Source: an uncultured Bacilli bacterium
Lineage (GTDB): Bacteria > Bacillota_I > Bacilli_A > RF39 > UBA660
Length of the DNA: 6,256 bases
Direction of reading: 5' to 3'
NCBI GenBank assembly: GCA_947630415.1
Contig: CANRHM010000080.1
Coordinates: 1 to 6,256 of the forward strand
In this document: piece after piece, positions 4,429 to 6,256 of the stretch
How positions within the stretch are numbered: the first letter of the stretch is position 1
Layout of the letters: each line of letters opens with the position of its first letter
Program-made: the position numbers and the translations under genes
Notes under the pieces: model-generated
Database searches by the model: none
What the model saw: the letters and a program-made list of their open reading frames with translations, nothing else
What the model was told of the DNA's origin: nothing

Positions 4429-6256
4429 CTTCTGTGTTGATAAGCACTAAACGAAATGAGTAGACAGCGTCCGCATAACCATAGGCGTATCCTGTAGAAA
4501 AAACACCTGCACTCGCGCCACTCCCATATGTACCTCCTCGTGGAACCCACGGATGTGATGAACATGCGTGATGATTATCATCTCCATACCACCCTTCGGT
4601 CTCTGATAAAGCTTGCCCATAACATGTCCCTTTATTACAAGTAGTTGCAGATAGTCCTGTTCCGCACGTTGTACTGTTCGCATATAAATCGTAATATTTC
4701 GCTTCTGGAAATGACCTTCCATTAGATACTCGAACATTCTCATGCAATACTCCATTGAACCCTGAATTATATGATGCATTACGACCACTCCTTGGATTGT
4801 TACTTCCATCAGTTAGAATTCCCATTACATATTCTGTTGCTCCTCCACTCATATCATATACTCCTGTGATGTTTCCTGTGGTAGATGCTTTTTGGCCTTG
4901 GATTGTTTCATAAGTATTTGTATTACAAGTAGTTTCACTTTTTTCAGCATTTGCTGTGTCTCCTGCTATTCCAGTTATATAATTAGAACAGTTATTGATA
5001 TATACTTCTTCTTGATCTACATGATATTTTCCATAAGCACTTTGTGATAGGTACGCTACTGCTCCCCATTCACTATTCTTACTTATATGGGTATCTATAC
5101 TTTCACCAAATCCATACTCACTTGCATAGGTATTCATCATTTTTTGGGATACAGCGAACGCTGTTGATACTCGGATTCCTCTCCATGATATTGCTCCTGG
5201 TTTTATTTGTGGAATTAATGTTTCCACATCACAGGCAGTACCTACTGAAGTAGTTGTTGCAGTACAGTTGTTTTCTTTATTACTTGTCTCAAACTTTCCA
5301 TACCAGAAGCCTTCTAATTGTTCTTCTCCAAAGGTAAAGACTGGATGCATCTTATAATTACTTGAATCACTCACTTGTGTACTTGTTCCATTTACAAATT
5401 TGATCTCTATTTCTCCTGGATTTGTAGCACTTCCTCCTGCATATTTAGTCCCTAGATTTGTATATTTATATTCGTATCTTGGGATCCAGACCCACATCGT
5501 GTTGATATCATTCATTGATATTTCCGTTCCTACTGGTGCTATCTTTAATTCATCTCTTTTATCTTCAGTAACTGTTACTGCATTTGCCCATATTTGATCT
5601 TGATAAGCATAACTCTTTGTTACATCTTGTTTTACCCATGATTCTAGTTCGGGATCATATACTACAGATATCATTCCTTCCACTAACTCTGGTGCATTCG
5701 CATTTGATGTATCCGTATAAGAAGGAATTTCATGTGGTCCCTTCGGTTTAGTTGGTTCAGGTATAGGATCATTTTGTGCATAGACATTTACTTTTACAGA
5801 GAATGTCATATTATTGTATATCCATTCCCCATTCTCATTTACTTCTGTTGCACTTGAATCTATCCACATTCTATATCTAAAATGTTTTTCATAACTACTA
5901 TTCCCTGCCTCTATAGTTTCTCTATATAAGGTCTTTGCATTTGTAATTTCTTCTAATATACTTGGTACTTTACTATCCCATAAAGCACTATATAAATTTA
6001 AATTTGTTTCTGTTGGTAAACCCTCGGCATTTAATTCATTTTCTTCTTGGTCTTTACCTGATTCATCTAAAGTAGTTAGATAAGTCTTTACTACGCCCTC
6101 TGGTAACTCTTGTTCCTCTTCTTGAGGAGATACTTTTGTTAAATAGATTTCATAATGAATTGGTGCTCCTTGTGTTTTTGCTCTTACATCAAAGTCAAAG
6201 ACTCCATCTTGTTCACTTGTTAAAGCCTCTCCAACTTCATCACTCATTGGAAAAGC
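4424..6256 (-). CDS. Large exported surface protein with C-terminal FGE/C-type-lectin-like domain; N-terminus beyond window
   Basis: The frame runs from the right edge to TAG 4426-4424, 610 codons visible. The first Met (6247) is not the start: the frame stays open upstream (A-F-P) and there is no ribosome site. A signal peptide or membrane anchor is presumably off-window. Numbering from that Met, residues 1-160 are a beta-rich module ending in FRYRMWIDSS and FSVKVNVYA, reminiscent of TasA/camelysin-like surface modules. A Pro-rich linker lies at about 162-178. A conserved block follows with IWANAVTVTEDKR, INTMWVWIPRYEYKY (about 245), KMHPVFTF, GFWYGKFETS (about 313), KNSEWGAVAYLSQSAYGKY, and TGVYDMSGGATEYVMG. 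The end is PWVPRGG (R570-G572) through SFRLVL (598-602), the typical close of a sulfatase-modifying-factor (FGE)/C-type-lectin fold. Eight cysteines suggest disulfides outside the cell. Enzymatic FGE activity is not claimed; ligand binding is more likely. Its terminator lies at 4293-4335. Confidence 0.85.
   Translation of the reverse strand, partial: AFPMSDEVGEALTSEQDGVFDFDVRAKTQGAPIHYEIYLTKVSPQEEEQELPEGVVKTYLTTLDESGKDQEENELNAEGLPTETNLNLYSALWDSKVPSILEEITNAKTLYRETIEAGNSSYEKHFRYRMWIDSSATEVNENGEWIYNNMTFSVKVNVYAQNDPIPEPTKPKGPHEIPSYTDTSNANAPELVEGMISVVYDPELESWVKQDVTKSYAYQDQIWANAVTVTEDKRDELKIAPVGTEISMNDINTMWVWIPRYEYKYTNLGTKYAGGSATNPGEIEIKFVNGTSTQVSDSSNYKMHPVFTFGEEQLEGFWYGKFETSNKENNCTATTTSVGTACDVETLIPQIKPGAISWRGIRVSTAFAVSQKMMNTYASEYGFGESIDTHISKNSEWGAVAYLSQSAYGKYHVDQEEVYINNCSNYITGIAGDTANAEKSETTCNTNTYETIQGQKASTTGNITGVYDMSGGATEYVMGILTDGSNNPRSGRNASYNSGFNGVLHENVRVSNGRSFPEAKYYDLYANSTTCGTGLSATTCNKGTCYGQALSETEGWYGDDNHHACSSHPWVPRGGTYGSGASAGVFSTGYAYGYADAVYSFRLVLINTEA
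4454..4585 (-). other. Candidate DGR-type variable repeat at the 3' end of the surface-protein gene
   Basis: This 132-base segment codes residues 555-598, from just after GWY to the F of SFR. By hand count 65 of 132 bases are G/C (49%), against 24/60 and 19/60 in two sampled blocks of the same gene (5701-5760, 5881-5940). Twenty-seven of 44 codons end in C or T, with runs such as GAT-GAT-AAT-CAT-CAC and TAC-GCC-TAT-GGT-TAT, as expected if AAY codons in a template were randomised at adenines. The location (last codons of a C-type-lectin-fold gene) matches known DGR targets. No template repeat or reverse transcriptase is in the window, so the label is provisional. Confidence 0.45.

Noticed and set aside
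4447..4809. Minus-strand 120-residue frame overlapping the end of the surface-protein gene.
   Set aside because: It lies in another frame wholly inside a gene with strong family motifs, and the product has no recognisable features.
6245..6247. ATG as start of the surface-protein gene.
   Set aside because: The frame continues upstream to the window edge, no ribosome site precedes it, and an exported protein would need a signal or anchor before this point.
1..6256. CRISPR array, tRNA, rRNA or reverse transcriptase.
   Set aside because: No regularly spaced direct repeats, tRNA-like cloverleaf motifs, rRNA sequence or YADD-type RT motif were seen in any supported frame.

Overview
The window reads as chromosomal DNA from a low-GC, Gram-positive-type bacterium using the standard code: stops are TAA and TAG, and every Trp I read is TGG. 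The LytR-CpsA-Psr protein with PASTA repeats implies a peptidoglycan wall. The minus-strand surface protein, with its MWVWIPRYEY motif and an RGG...FR ending, belongs to a type I associate with uncultured gut Bacillota (RF39/CAG-like lineages). That taxonomic placement comes from remembered family resemblance and has not been searched.

Layout: (1) Bases 1-1269 hold the 3' part of an IS1182-like DDE transposase gene on the plus strand, cut by the left window edge and followed by an intrinsic terminator. (2) Bases 1270-1584 are non-coding. They contain the presumed right end of the IS, a 12-base imperfect inverted repeat, a long hairpin, a 17-base palindrome and a near-consensus sigma-A promoter. 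(3) Bases 1585-3762 (+) encode a 725-residue membrane LCP enzyme with three N-terminal membrane helices, an extra solute-binding-like segment, the LCP catalytic domain and two PASTA repeats. (4) Bases 3774-4226 (-) encode a 150-residue protein of unknown function whose motifs resemble the ADP-ribosyltransferase (DarT/KptA) fold. It converges on the LCP gene, and both share a bidirectional terminator. (5) Bases 4424-6256 (-) encode a large exported or surface protein, cut by the right edge, with a beta-rich N-terminal module and a C-terminal sulfatase-modifying-factor/C-type-lectin-like domain.

The most interesting signal is the last 45 or so codons of the surface protein (about 4454-4585). 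This stretch is clearly richer in G+C than sampled blocks of the same gene, is full of NNY codons (Y = C/T), and lies between fixed RGG and FR landmarks. That is where, and how, a diversity-generating retroelement (DGR) writes its variable repeat. No reverse transcriptase or template repeat lies in the window, so this is a testable hypothesis.

The genes do not form one operon. The LCP enzyme probably attaches wall polymers to peptidoglycan, the minus-strand protein is probably displayed on the same surface, the ART-like gene is a free-standing unit, and the IS is an insertion beside them.
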